Below, in pieces: positions 9,801 to 20,312 of a DNA stretch of 64,000 nt; the first letter of the stretch is position 1; every line of letters starts with the position of its first letter. Source of the stretch: Siphonodentalium dalli (taxonomy: Eukaryota > Mollusca > Scaphopoda > Gadilida > Siphonodentaliidae); assembly GCA_032622095.1 (NCBI GenBank), contig CP136065.1, positions 216,918,151 through 216,982,150 of the forward strand, given 5' to 3'. Under the pieces are notes generated by a model. The model had not been told where the DNA came from. It made no database searches and saw only the letters and a program-made list of their open reading frames with translations. The position numbers and the translations under genes were made by a program.

Positions 9801-11706
9801 AATTTTTGAATTTTTGAAATTTTTGAAATTTTTGTACTTTTTGAACTTTTTTGAACTTTTTGAACTTTTTCAATATTGTTCATTTATGAACGATTTATTA
9901 CCAAAATAAAACCAGATAACAATGCAAATTAAATATATATGTGGATTTAAATTACAATCGATGCAACCATTTCATATTAGCGCATGTGCAGTCTTTACAT
10001 TTTGTACTTCCGGTATGACATAACATATTCCCGGAAGGACAGACAAAGATCCGGACGAAAACATTACTTGCGTCCAGCATGGACTGGCGCAAGTAATGAT
10101 AAACCCTTTAAAGGGTGGATGACTGTATATTCATACAAACATCACTCTAATATTATTCAACCGATAAGTGAATAGAATACTTTTTAAAAACTGTTTTCGT
10201 CTTCCTTTCCACAGCTTATTCCTTCATTTATGGATTTCTTTTGGGCTATACTAGTAAAAAAAATTCTACATAAAACAATAGTTTATTCGTTTAGCTTCCA
10301 TTTGGGTTGGATTGGGTTGTTTTGTCTTCAATAAATTGATGGTGATAACACCTGCTTTGTCCGTCATATGGGGCAGGGATCCGCTCAGGTGCATGTAGTT
10401 AAACAGTTATTGGGGTGGTTCAAAATTGGGCCCCTAAATTCCACATAGTGACACCTGGTTCAGTTCAATAAAATCCCACACAGTAATTAGGCTGGTGACA
10501 CTTGGCAAACACTAATCACCCAGTTAACACATCAACATGAAATTCTGTTGAGCGTCAAAGTTGAAAGTGTTATTTTTGAAAATGGCAAATTTGCCATTTA
10601 AGCTACATCTGCATTTCCCATGTTCTCAATTCGTTAAAAATTTCAAAACGATCAGGTGAATAATATAGGAGATGCGGGCTATTATCTACCATTTCCTACG
10701 AAATTCCCTGATACAATTGGCGATAACGAATTGGCGATAAAAACATCTGTATCGTTACTGCAGTTGCGATACAAGGCGCTCGTGATGTTGTTGACTGGTT
10801 CAAAATCATGAATGAACTGACGTCACATCAATCGCGTGAAAAATCAAAACGACATTCCAACGTATATTCTTGCGTACTACAAACAAATAGTTCCAAGGTT
10901 TTAACATTATTTGATTGCCTACCATCATGGGTATTATGGTATAACATATCACAAAGTAACTAATATGTAATTGTTCAGTATTTATTATAAGTGTAAGAGA
11001 TTGTGTCCATTGAATACAATTTCCGTTAACTTGCAGGTTGTGAGAATTTAGCAAAGCGAGCTAATCGTGTGACACAGATACCTTTGCAGGTTGGGAGAAT
11101 TTACTCAAGAAAGCTAATCGTCAGACACAAATTCAACAGTTTTGGCATTTAAGAAACTCCTAAAATGTTATTTGTGCGGTGGATTCTGTCATACCAATGG
11201 TAGATATGTGTTATATACACAATGTATTTGTAACGATTCATGTATTGCGACTGAGCTAGTTACCGTGGCCATATAGCGACTCAGTGATAAACTAGCCGCG
11301 TCGCGATATATGAATCGATACAAATACATTGTGTATATAACACATATTTATATGGGGGAACTAACTTTTTCTGAGGTGTTTATATAGATACAGTGTATTT
11401 TATGAGAGCGGAACTAACTTTTTTTTAGGTGTTTTATAGATATTCTAGCCTGATAGTTGGAATAAAAAATAAAAACAAAAACCTCCCTCACTCACTGATC
11501 TGAAAAATAGATTGCCTGACAAACTATTAACATTGGATGGCCCTACCTAAAGTTGTTATAGAAATAACTGTTTATTCACAGGTAAAGAAAGCTGGGATCC
11601 TAGTGATGATGTCATGCTGATGAATAATGAGAAAGAAGAAGTTCTAATCTCCAAATATGGTGTGGATGCTGTTCTCGCCCGAACTCACTATCTTGAACAG
11701 TGCTGA
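754..11706 (+). CDS. RAP1/TERF2IP-like telomere protein, C-terminal four exons (5' part outside window)
   Basis: Four exons join with consistent phases: 754-831 (phase 1 in, 1 out), 2288-2364 (1 in, 0 out), 7161-7275 (0 in, 1 out) and 11582-11706 (ends in TGA). All have AG acceptors and GT donors. The joined product is about 132 residues: a lysine-rich and acidic linker, then a segment that matches the RAP1 C-terminal (RCT) domain by recall. Its features in order are an EKFDLTIEEVLDA helix, an NNG turn, a hydrophobic helix ending NTKG, then W-DPSDD, a K-Y-G-V motif and an R near the C-terminus. In vertebrates RAP1 binds TRF2 through this domain at telomeres and also acts in NF-kB signalling. 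The BRCT and Myb domains expected upstream are not in the window. Two of the exons end inside minisatellites. Confidence is good for the exon chain and moderate for the family name, since no search was run. Confidence 0.72.
820..955 (+). repeat. 31-bp minisatellite spanning a splice donor, about 5 units
   Basis: The unit is TACAGGCTCAG|GTTAGCATTTAGCA plus a short AT spacer. GT donors of the form CAG|GTTAGC follow positions 831, 862, 893 and 924, exactly 31 bp apart. The fifth, after 955, is mutated. The first unit contains the real end of the coding exon; the others lie in the intron. Confidence 0.9.
970..1206. mobile_element. TTAA MITE (AGGTACTCAATCCGA family), right half only
   Basis: The right terminus GGATTGAGTACC is followed by TTTAA at 1202-1206. 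The interior matches the right half of the full copy at 30841-31291, including the ACCACTTGATTTTAGAG string and the TTCCTCGACTC block. The left half is missing. Confidence 0.65.
1319..2029. mobile_element. hAT-like MITE, 711 bp
   Basis: The flanks carry a perfect 8-bp duplication ACAGTCGT at 1311-1318 and 2030-2037. The termini are TAGACCCCGAAGCC and, from the right, TAGAGCCCGAAGCC. The subterminal zones are rich in GGCTGGC and GGCGGC motifs. No coding region is visible. It sits in the intron between the exons ending at 831 and starting at 2288. Confidence 0.8.
2288..2364 (+). CDS. RAP1-like exon: second linker exon
   Basis: The acceptor follows a CT-rich tract ending CTCTTAG and the donor is AAG|GTTAGA. 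Joined in phase 1 it continues the frame as D-SLILMESAEKQDGNDML and then a short basic stretch, ending on a complete codon. It has no repeated donor, unlike the exons on either side. No domain is recognised in it; the exon is supported by phase fit and open frame only. Confidence 0.6.
2378..2660. repeat. Fragments of a TTAA MITE and of the GAGGTCC palindrome family
   Basis: 2378-2510 is a copy of the CATGATGGGAG...GTGCAGCATTAA terminus seen at 478 and, inverted, at 47560, with the TATATGCGA...CTCACATA core. 2555-2655 resembles half of the palindrome at 8664-8758 (GGTGATGCTAGC to TGGGGACC). The outer boundary on the right is unclear. Confidence 0.6.
3143..4152. mobile_element. Unclassified element with terminal inverted repeats, about 1 kb
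   Basis: The left end AGGCCAAAAAAAAAGG then GTTTTGATTCTC is repeated in reverse complement at 4118-4152. No target duplication could be defined and no coding region is convincing. It lies in the large intron before the RCT exon. Confidence 0.6.
4707..6027. mobile_element. hAT-like non-autonomous element, 1321 bp
   Basis: Perfect 17-bp inverted termini TAGGGCCCTGCGAATCG are flanked by a perfect 8-bp duplication GACCTGGT (4699-4706 and 6028-6035). The subterminal regions are rich in GATTCGATTCGA-type strings on both sides. No transposase is present. The interior carries a 504-bp tandem duplication. Confidence 0.88.
4879..5886. repeat. 504-bp near-identical tandem duplication inside the hAT element
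   Basis: 4879-5382 and 5383-5886 align without gaps. The one difference noticed is T versus G (GACATACAAC and GACAGACAAC). The duplication is therefore very recent, or an assembly error. Confidence 0.9.
6206..7053. mobile_element. MITE with CCACGAAAATT inverted repeats
   Basis: The left end TACTGTAAAAG is partly mirrored by TTCACAGTA at 7045-7053. Subterminal AATTTTCGTGGTT and its complement AACCACGAAAATT occur in several copies near both ends. A poly-C run precedes it at 6181. The central part, including an open frame at 6729-6917, looks non-coding. Confidence 0.55.
7161..7275 (+). CDS. RAP1-like exon: first half of the RCT domain
   Basis: The acceptor is ATACAG and the donor is AAAAG|GTATATAT. 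The 38 codons read TISEKFDLTIEEVLDAMYRN, then an NG turn, then a helix ending ITNGVNTKG. This matches the RAP1 RCT core (helix, N-x-G turn, hydrophobic helix ending near G). The exon ends inside the first unit of a 48-bp minisatellite, and the frame stays open through three further units until TGA at 7431-7433. Confidence 0.72.
7228..7620 (+). repeat. 48-bp minisatellite spanning a splice donor, 7 units
   Basis: Each unit carries TCTGCTGGATAACCCATGG, then CGTCAATACAAAAG|GTATATAT. Donors follow 7275, 7323, 7371, 7501, 7549 and 7597. The unit ending at 7419 has lost the G before GT. A 29-bp block (CCCCTGAATTC...) separates units 4 and 5 and recurs after unit 7, showing a higher-order duplication. 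48 is a multiple of 3, so units 2 and 3 extend the exon in frame. Confidence 0.9.
7844..8089. mobile_element. TTAA MITE (CCCTTTGGGTGCCAG family), 246 bp
   Basis: TTAA flanks both ends. The termini are CCCTTTGGGTGCCAGG and, from the right, CCCTTTGAGTGCCAGG. The interior contains the palindrome GCCAATGCATTCTC...GAGAATGCATTGGC, which is shared with MITEs that have other termini. It is in the last RAP1-like intron. Confidence 0.8.
8340..8758. repeat. Two GAGGTCC-family palindromes
   Basis: 8340-8440 and 8664-8758 both contain GAGGTCCC...GGTGATGCTAGC and the near-complement ATAGCATCAC...GGGGACCTC. The second folds along its whole length. A third weaker inverted pair (GGTTCCCAATGG and CCATTTGGGAAC) lies between them at about 8580-8630. 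Confidence 0.7.
9540..9885. repeat. Low-complexity TTTTTGAAR tract
   Basis: From about 9660 to 9880 the sequence is a degenerate 9-10 bp repeat of TTTTTGAAATTTTTGAAG. Open frames on both strands here (KFQK and FLKFLK repeats) are products of the repeat and are not genes. Confidence 0.9.
11205..11346. repeat. Palindrome, arms about 40 bp
   Basis: TATGTGTTATATACACAATG near 11205-11224 pairs with its complement at the right end, and GACTGAGCTAG pairs with a diverged copy near the centre. It lies about 235 bp before the terminal RAP1-like exon. Confidence 0.75.
11582..11706 (+). CDS. RAP1-like terminal exon: second half of the RCT domain
   Basis: The acceptor is TTTATTCACAG. Joined in phase 1 to the exon ending at 7275 it reads G-KESWDPSDDVMLM, then an acidic stretch, then ISKYGVDAVLARTHYLEQC and TGA. 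The conserved tryptophan, the DD pair, the K-Y/F-G motif and the arginine after V fit the end of the RCT domain. Only 36 bp separate the stop from the TTAA MITE at 11743, so the 3' UTR probably runs into that element. Confidence 0.72.
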
Positions 11707-11742
11707 TACCTCAATGCTAATGAGCAAATCAGTATAGAGTTT

Positions 11743-12228
11743 TTAAAGGCCCACTTAATTTTCGAACCCCCAGATAATTTTATATAACATATGTGCCATA
11801 TTATATACAATTTGAAAGAGGAAGTTCCAAAACAGTGTATTATCAACTTAATCTGTGCTATAAAGTGTGAACATGTTGTTTTTGTTGAGATTTCAACTTG
11901 TGTTCTGTGCTCAATTTCATTATTATCAATGAAAGGGGAATAACTCTATATCTTAAGATATATAGATATATTACCCTTCCATTGCGAATATTTTTTTAGT
12001 TTGAATTCTGTTTTGATTCTGGGAGCCATAACAGGGATAAATCTTTCTATGATTTCAGCTGTTTTCTATTTCTCGATGGGCACCTTCTGAGACACAGCTA
12101 TTTCAAATTATGATGAATTATAGTATTTTAATCATATTTTACAGCATAGATTTTTATTAAAACCATATATCAAGGCACTATAAAAAACTAATAATAATCG
12201 GTGACTCGATAATTAAATGGGCCTTTAA
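11743..12228. mobile_element. TTAA MITE (AGGCCCACTTAATTTTC family)
   Basis: TTAA flanks AGGCCCACTTAATTTTCG at the left and AATTAAATGGGCCT at the right. A second copy in opposite orientation is at 28454-28932. An ATTAAA near 12155 could serve as the poly(A) signal of the upstream gene; this is speculative. Confidence 0.8.
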
Positions 12229-12387
12229 ATCTTGAAATTTGGCCACATTTTTATTGTTACTGAAAGAATATTTGATAATTTTTTGTTTATGTTTCCTTAA
12301 GATTATAATTGAATGTATATGACTAGAAGTCCTTCCTGTTCCTACCGAGTGGAGTCAGTGTTCGGAGGGCGAAAGTTCAGTGGTTGA

Positions 12388-12614
12388 GGGGTTGGGTTCC
12401 CGATTCGCTCTCTGGGTCACAGTTCATTATCTCAATGACCCGATGTCGAATGTCACTTATATCGTGGTCTGGTAGATTGAAGTGGAATGCTACCGGAGTA
12501 TCTCTGTTATGTGTAATAACGGCCAGGTGTTCTGATATGCTTGTTATAAATTTACGCTTAGTCTCCCCTACGTATTGGGAGTTGCATTTGTTGCATGTGA
12601 GTAGACATATACAT
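12388..12614 (-). pseudogene. Penelope-like element fragment, GIY-YIG endonuclease domain
   Basis: The minus-strand translation is open and reads TCNKCNSQYVGETKRKF, then ISEH, then TPVAFHFNLPDHDISDIRHR and VIEIM. Cys-x2-Cys followed by Q-Y-V-G-E-T-K and the later ISEH...HFN pattern is characteristic of the C-terminal GIY-YIG nuclease of Penelope-like retroelements. The reverse transcriptase is absent on either side. The conserved end of the domain (W and the following hydrophobics) is not recognisable beyond about 12390. This is a short 5'-truncated remnant. Confidence 0.75.
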
Positions 12615-12629
12615 ATGAGCCCCTTAGGT

Positions 12630-13615
12630 TAAGGTTTAAGATTATACTAATAATATGGCATAATGATGATATGAATGCGATATTATTCACAAAACAAGCT
12701 TTGTGTCTGATAAAATACAGGTCAAGTGGTGTTTAGTTTCCCACAAAAATTGCAGTGGATTGTTTATAAGCAGAGTCACGATATTGCATCATTTCGTTCT
12801 TTAGTTTCGCGTGCATTATACGTCGGTTGTAAAACCCCTAATTTGGTGCAACTACAACTTACAACTCACAATACTAATAGAAAATTCCTTATTTGGTATG
12901 CATTACCATATATAGGTTAGGAGAAATACTTCAGCGCAATCGAACATTTTCATTGGACGATCCGGTAGTTCCAAGTGTTTTTTATATTATAAGCAAAAGG
13001 CTCTGTAATGTTTTTGATGTTTGTTTACATAACAATGTGTTCAAACGTGACAATAACATGCAGTGTACACAATATTTATGATTGGTATAAGAACAACATC
13101 TGTCTATCATATAATATTCTTTCTGTTTACGGCAGTTTTAGCGGATGTGACTATTAACACCTATATGCACCGCGAAGGCCGCCCGTATCTTTAATAGGGT
13201 TACTAACCTCTGGGAACCAGCCTATTTCCTGTTGTTAATTGATGTCTGGTTTGCTTAAAACTTGTTTATCAGATTAATAGCCAGGTTCAGCCACATATAC
13301 ATTTAACTTGTAACATTTGGTGCTATTGTCAATGGAAGTGACCTGACTTGATCACATCACCGTTTTCTCCTGCAAGTACATGATCAAATCATTTTGCAAT
13401 TTTGGGGCCAACATATAGCATACAAAACTTGTAGCAAAGAGTATTAATTTGATCTTATGGAGAATGGGATTTGCCTGCATGGAACAATCCTATTTTGATT
13501 GAAGCCAATTAAGCATATTGGTGGTCGCATTGTGGCAACGTTTCATTCCTATTGGACTATTATTTACATGTTTCAATTGACATTGGCTGATATCTATAAA
13601 TGTATAGGTTTGGAG
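12630..13615. other. Intergenic, nothing recognised
   Basis: Unique-looking AT-rich sequence. Short open frames at 12726-13081 have no recognisable motif. Confidence 0.6.
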
Positions 13616-13619
13616 CCAT

Positions 13620-14130
13620 AAAATTATGTGACTGCATCCATATTGGATTTCAAATTTAAATCTATCGGCACATCCTGCAGCCTGGATTTATTGGAGAATT
13701 GTTTTGAAAATTTATGGCATGTTTAGGATCACCTCTAGATGGGAGCTATCAAATTTGAAATTTTTTCGATGAAAAACATGGCCGCCAGTGGCCCTCTTGG
13801 ATTTTACTCTTTCTATGACTAAATCCTTTGACACACCCTACAGATGACATCCCTCATCTGATCATCACTAAACTTCATATGGATCTTCCGGATGACCACT
13901 AGATTGGAGTCATAAAATTTTCACAAAAAAACATGGCCACCATCATCCATCTTGGATTTTACTCTTTGCCTGACTAAATCCTTTGGCACACCCTACAGAC
14001 AACATCCCTCATGCGGTTGTCACCAAACTTCTATTGATCTTCGTGGTGACCACAAGATGGGGGCTATCAAATGTTGTTTTGAGTTTCATTGGAAAACATG
14101 GCCACAAGCAGCCATCTTGAATTTTACTTT
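13620..14130. repeat. Imperfect tandem repeat, about 160 bp, 3 units
   Basis: The block AAACATGGCC...CTTGGATTTTACTCTTT, then GACTAAATCCTTTG-CACACC, recurs at about 13775, 13930 and (truncated) 14094. Units are diverged. Confidence 0.65.
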
Positions 14131-14283
14131 ATATATATCTCTCCATGATGACATCTAGTATTACTTGGACATTTGAACTTTCCGCATTCCTAAATTGCAT
14201 TGTATCATATTGGGCACCCCTTATGTTAGAAAGGTATGGTGATTGAAATATAAAGCTATGATGGGTTAAATAGGTACTGTACA

Positions 14284-17034
14284 CTAAATCTGGCCATTTA
14301 TGTGACCATCTCCTGTTACACTTAGCAGGATGTATGCAACACATGACTGAATTTGAGCCATGGATTAGTGCAAAATACAGTAATGTCCTAAGTAATCGAC
14401 TCCATAACCACAGCAGAATTATGGGTAACTTTTCAGGATTTAGTTGGAAATATGGCTTGTTGCCATTCATTGGAAAGCTCTCCCCGAGCATTACTGTACA
14501 CTTGTGTGCTCTGTGAACGATGCACACAATATGGTAATTATAATGTCACTATGAATACCGAACACAACCGAACATAACCGAACACAACCGAAAACAAGTC
14601 CAAATAAGGGTTAAAAGACGGAAATATATCAAATAAAGTTTATAATGATGTGTGTGTATATGTAAACTAGCGATATGTGAAGTTTGATGCAATTTGGCCG
14701 ATTAAAAGTTACGTTAATGAAAGTTTTATGTAATTTCACGCCGAGTCAGAGTCCGGCGTGATGGCGGCTAACTCTATGAATACCGAACACAAGTCCAAAT
14801 AAGGCGTATATGAGGGAAATATATTAAATAAAGTTTATAAAGATGTGTGTGCATATGTAAGTTAGTGATATGTGAAGTTTGATGCAATTTGATCAATTAG
14901 AAGTTTAGTTATTGGTAGGTTTATGTACAATATATATTAGCTGTCGGCACGTAAACCAGAGTTCGGTATGCAAGATGGCGGCTAACTCTATGAATACCGA
15001 ACACAAGTTCAAATAAGGCGTATATAATGGAAATATATGAAATAAAGTTTATAATGACGTGTGTGTATATGTAAGCTAGTGATATGTGAAGTTTGGTACA
15101 ATTTGGGCGATTAAAAGTTATGTTATTGGCAGTTTTTATAATATTTTTACACCGTGCATTCTTGTGTTCGGCATGCATTCACCGTTAATAAATTAGCTTA
15201 CAGGTAATCAGTTGGCTGGCTATCACCAACACGGGATATTTTGTGTTATTGTCTCTTAATTTGTTACAATTTTAAATACTCTTTCTCTAGTTTTGTTCTA
15301 AATGTGACCACCAACTCACCAAGCTATGATCAATGGGAATTTGTGATTCCTCAAGTAATATAAAATATACAAATTCTCAGGTCTGCCTAATGCTATAGGA
15401 GGACCATTGACCACCATTAGGTGGACTGCGACATTATGCAGAGGAAATCCGGTCTGCCTATTTTTGCCTACTAAGTATCTGGTGCTTTCATTGTTAACAC
15501 CTCTCCTTGTTCAATCTTTTGTCTATAAAATGATGTTCAATCTTTTGTCTATAAAATGATGTTCAATCTTTTGTCTATAAAATGATGGGATTGAAACAAT
15601 TTTTGTTAAGGGCATTTCAGCCCCGATAATTTTGAGACATGTACATTCTGTCGATATATAGTTTCATCATCGTGCGGTCGAAACATCTACAGCGGTCTTG
15701 CAAAAATAAACTTTTCTGGTTTTAATCGTCGGCCATGTAAAGCACCTCTAATGTCCCGTAATTGATCGTCGACTATTTCTGATAACTTGTCTGTTAAGTC
15801 GGTCAGTCGCAACGTTTTCCACTCATTTTCCAATTTGATAATATGGTTTAAATTTAACTTTCACAATTATTATTGGTCCAAAGTTTGGAAATTACATTAT
15901 TTTGTTCACGAGCCTCGAAGACTTCGGACCTTAACCTCAGCATGAAAGACTCAATATATATATACTTTTATTTTTCGTCATGATGTCAGCTTCGACCTCC
16001 TCGTAAACCAACTTACTATCTATTGTGAGGAGGCCTTTCTCACTATGAAATATCATATCCACTAATCATCACACATATCTGTTTATTCAACCATTTTTGT
16101 TTCTATGAAACCTGTGAAACCTATCTATAATATCACTGTCAAAACATCCCTGAAATCTTTTCATCGGTAATTAATCAGCAACAAAGGCTCTACTGGGCAG
16201 TGCAGGGAAATTAATTATCACCTATCGCTGATGCCTTAATCATCCCTTATTTCGACTTGTGTTCGATATTCATAGAAATCCTCGCCGAACTCTCGCTTGC
16301 GTGCCGACTTCACATACCACTAACTGACATATACATACACATCATAATCATTATAAACTTTATTATATATATTTCCCTTTTATACTTGTGTTCGGTATTC
16401 ACAGAGTTAGCCGCCATCTTGCCGAACTCTGGTTTACGTGCCGACAGCTAATATTGTACATAAACCTACAAATAACTAAACTTTCAATACGCCAAATTGC
16501 ATCAAACTTCACATATCACTAACTTACATATACACACACACATGATTATAAACTTTATTTCATTTATTTCCCTAATATACGTCTTATTTGAACTTGTGTT
16601 CGGTATTCATAGAGCTAGCTCCGCCATAACGCCGGACTCTGTCTTATATATACGCCGATGGCGTAAAATTATATAAAACTTTCATTAACATAAATTTTAA
16701 TCGACCAAATTGCACCAAACTTCACATATCACTAGCTCACATACACACACAAATATCATTATAAACTTTATTTAATATATTTCCGTCTTTTAACCCTTAT
16801 TTGGACTTGTTTTCGGTTGTGTTCGGTTATGTTCGGTTGTGTCCGGTATTCATAGTGACCGGAAATTATGACTCCAGCCATTTATTAATTTTCATTATAA
16901 TAATTACCATGTTGTTTGCATCGTTCATAGAATGCACATGTGAATTTTGCACTAATCCGTGACTCAAATTCATTCATTTGTTGCATATATTCTGTTGAGT
17001 ATAAAAGGAGATGGTCCCATAAATGACAGGATTT
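14284..17034. mobile_element. Large foldback with long, internally repeated arms
   Basis: About 14284-15180 is inverted at about 16240-17034. Each arm contains diverged subrepeats of about 240 bp with GAATACCGAACACAA, AAATATATNAAATAAAGTTTAT and GATATGTGAAGTTTG. Outer arm portions (ACTAAATC...TTATGTGACCATCTCC) also pair. The central 1 kb is unrelated and holds a 26-bp triplication (TTCAATCTTTTGTCTATAAA) at 15509-15586. No transposase is visible. Confidence 0.7.
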
Positions 17035-17626
17035 AGTCTACAGTCCCCCGTTAAGTTTGTGTGTGTACAATCTCATTACCATAATTTTGATTGTGCTATA
17101 TACGGTCGACGTTGGAAAAAAGAGTGTTGCCTGGGACATGAAATGGTGAATAACAAAAGCATGATTACTTACTTTATTATGCTTTTATACGTGGACGTTG
17201 GCTCCTATATGTTGCCACTGAAAACACCATACATGCTGGGAATATAGCTGGATGTTTTTCACAGTTTAAACTTTGGGTATCTGCAACTATTCTACTTTCT
17301 GACCAAAACTACACCCTTTCTCATGAAAAAACGAAGGCACCACTCGCTTCCCAGCCATTTTGGGACTCAATGGAGCAACGATATCGAAAGTGCTTTGCAA
17401 GGGACATTTTACAGTAGTTTTAAAACGATTTAAGTTTGGATAGATACCTCATGATTATTCCCCAAGACAAGGCATTTTCTATTTTAAGAGGGAGATGCAC
17501 GTTTTGCATAAATCCAGCCAAAAATGGCAAGATATTTTCAACAAAGAATTTCTTTGGACCTGTCTGGAAAAAAATCTTGATTTTCATATATCATCATCTT
17601 CATTAAATGTAGAATCTGAGCAATTA

Positions 17627-18266
17627 TTAAAGGGGTACTGTACCCCAATTTCAATAAATTCCCGGTGACAATAGCGATCTAATATCAATATTATATTATA
17701 AAATAACTAATATGAGTCGACGATGTCTACTGAAAACGTTCCGGTTAACAGGCTATCATAAAAGTAAAATTGAATTATTTAATATAAATTCATTTATGTC
17801 GTCATAAAATGGAGAATTATGCCATTACGAGTTACGGTTCTTGAAATCGCATCTGTTGCGTGTCTTTTATCGACGGCCGTTCGCGAACATTATTGAGTTG
17901 CAAACAAAACATGTTACCTGCAAAAGGAAGGCCCGTTATAACCGATTCAGAAAAAGGAGAAAGAAACAAGTCATAAAGCGTCAAGTATTTTTTATAGGAA
18001 GTGAGATTGTTCGATCGAAGAGATTGAAGGCATCAATCGAAGCTGTGAACAATGAACTTCCGGTTCTTCCTGCGACCTGCGTCTTCTCCGGTGAAGGTCA
18101 AAAACATGGCGCGTAGTTTGAAATCGTAATATTTTTGTTTCCAAGATCAATATTTTCTTTGCTAAATTAGGTTTATACGAAACTTATATAACACGAACAC
18201 AATCTAACTTGAAAGTTATTTCAATGGGAGTAAATAAAAAAATCGCCTATCACAGTACCCCTTTAA
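17627..18266. mobile_element. TTAA MITE (AGGGGTACTGTACCCC family), intact copy
   Basis: TTAA flanks AGGGGTACTGTACCCC at the left and CAGTACCCCT at the right. The same element is at 40061-43613, where a LINE splits it. The basic open frame at 17841-18116 lies inside it and is not conserved in the second copy, so it is not called as a gene. Confidence 0.85.
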
Positions 18267-18446
18267 GAGACGATAAAAACAATGAATTTTAATACATTTG
18301 AGAGGTTGAACATTTTATTTGTTTGCCCCTTTCGGTACCAAGAACTGCTAGAATAATTATTAATTTCACACAAAACTCCAACCATCAAACAGCTTATTGA
18401 CTTGGCTCTATGAGATGAGGCTTCATTTGTATCATAATTTTGAGTT

Positions 18447-19163
18447 GAGTTTTAGTCGAGTTTTTCAAAAACTCGAGTTTTTCAAAAACTCGACTTATGG
18501 TTTGACGAGGGACGGTTGGCAGGCGGACCTAAAGAATGCTCTATAACTTTGACATTTGTGAACGGATTCTAAATTTTTTTGGAATGGCAGTTGCTCCCAA
18601 TGACTATTTACTGCCTGTAGAAAATGGGTCATGTCCGGACTTTTTAACAAGAGTTATCCATCTTAGATGGTTTTTAGTTAAGTTTTTCACCGATAGCGCG
18701 ATAACTCACGCAAATATTAACCAATTTCAACAATATTCGGTACATGAGTCTCCTGCAACAATATCTCGGACGAGTTCGAAAACCAGGTTTGTCCGAATTT
18801 TTTTTCGCAGAGTTATGGGTCTTAGTTTGTCTATTTTTAGCAATGTTATCACCGTTAGCGCGATAACTCAATGAAATATTAACCGATTTAAACAATATTT
18901 GGTATATGAGTCTATTGCAACAATATCTCGGACGAGTTCGAAAACCTGGTTTGTCCGAAAAAAAATCCGGAGTTATGGGTCTTAGTTTTTCTATTTTAAT
19001 CACAATTTTATCACCGTTAGTGCGATAACTCAATAAAATATTAACGGATTCGATTGATATTTGGTATATAGGTCTATTGCAATAATATACCACCGTCCAA
19101 CTTTTTCTCCCGGAGTTGTGCACCTTATTGGCAGAAGTTTGGTTCGACTGCCAAAAAACTCGA
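18447..19163. repeat. Tandem repeat of about 155 bp with terminal CGAGTTTTT motifs
   Basis: Three to four diverged units contain GAGTTATGGGTCTTAG, GCGATAACTCA, ATATTAACC and CTCGGACGAGTTCGAAAACC. The left end has TTTTTCAAAAACTCGA repeats and the right end AAAAAACTCGACAAAAG, suggesting one element. Confidence 0.65.
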
Positions 19164-19799
19164 CAAAAGCATCTTAGATGCGTACCCCTTGTAATATAGC
19201 ATCAATGCATCATACCCCAATATATTATAATGAAGAATAAAGCAGTCACAAATATTCCAGCCCAACGAAAACAAATGTTGATGTGCAGTGTCGGTCACTC
19301 AAGCAGGGATCACTCAACAGTAATTAGGCCACAGTGTTAAGAGATATGGTGGTCAACTTTAACTGGGTTATGAACCAATGAACCACAACCCATCTCAGCC
19401 GAATTGTTCATTGATCAACATGCATAGCATGAAAATCCTCAAATATAGAAAATTGGTTATGGGCAGTTGTCTTTCTTAATGAATATAATTAAATTTCACA
19501 AATAAAGAAAATTAAAGTCTCCTCTCATGATGTTGAGATATGATATGGATATATATGAACTGAACTTTTGAAAAAAAATAAAGACGTTCTTGGTACCTGA
19601 AAACAGTGAAATTTTAGATATTTTTCATGCCATAAAAGTACAATTAATGAGGTTTTAATTTCAAATTGATCGATGGTTCTTATTAAATATTGTGTCACAA
19701 TAATTGCTTGTACCAAATTTCACAAAGATATTCCTAACATATTTTGAGAAAATCCATTTTGAAATACCAGGAAATTTTAGCAAAATGTGAGTCTGACGG
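19164..19799. other. Intergenic, nothing recognised
   Basis: AT-rich sequence with no domain, RNA gene or clear repeat seen. Confidence 0.55.
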
Positions 19800-20312
19800 A
19801 GATCGATGATGATGATGTTGGAGATTACGACGATAACGGTGACAATGACATGCAACCGCGATAATGGTGATGACAACGGGACGACGATAACGACGAGACG
19901 ATGACAACTCTGACGATGATGAGGATGATTATGATGTTGTTGACGTCGTTGATGATGACGATGATAATGATAACGGTGATGACGATGGCGACGACAATGA
20001 TGATGATGATAATGACTATATACATGCTGATGTTGAAACACTCACGACGACGACGGCGCTAATGATGATGATGATGACGACGACGACGACGATGATTATG
20101 GCAATGAGGTTGATGATGATTACGACGATGATGATGATGATGACGAAGAACACGACGAATGAAACTTCCGGACCTCGACCGCCAAACGCAACGGCCATAT
20201 GGTCCAGGCACATTAGACATGAAAGGGGAAAATGGCGACAATGACATGCAACTGCGATAACGATGATGGCAACGGGACGACGATAGCGACGAGACGATGA
20301 TGACGAGGGTGA

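Noticed and set aside
9536-9909. Lys/Phe-rich open frames on both strands
   Set aside because: Low-complexity TTTTTGAAR repeat.
10334-10395. Possible exon ending CTCAG|GTGCAT
   Set aside because: No AG acceptor at the required place and wrong phase for the terminal exon.
17841-18116. 91-codon basic open frame
   Set aside because: It lies inside a TTAA MITE and its frame is broken in the second copy at 40061-43613.
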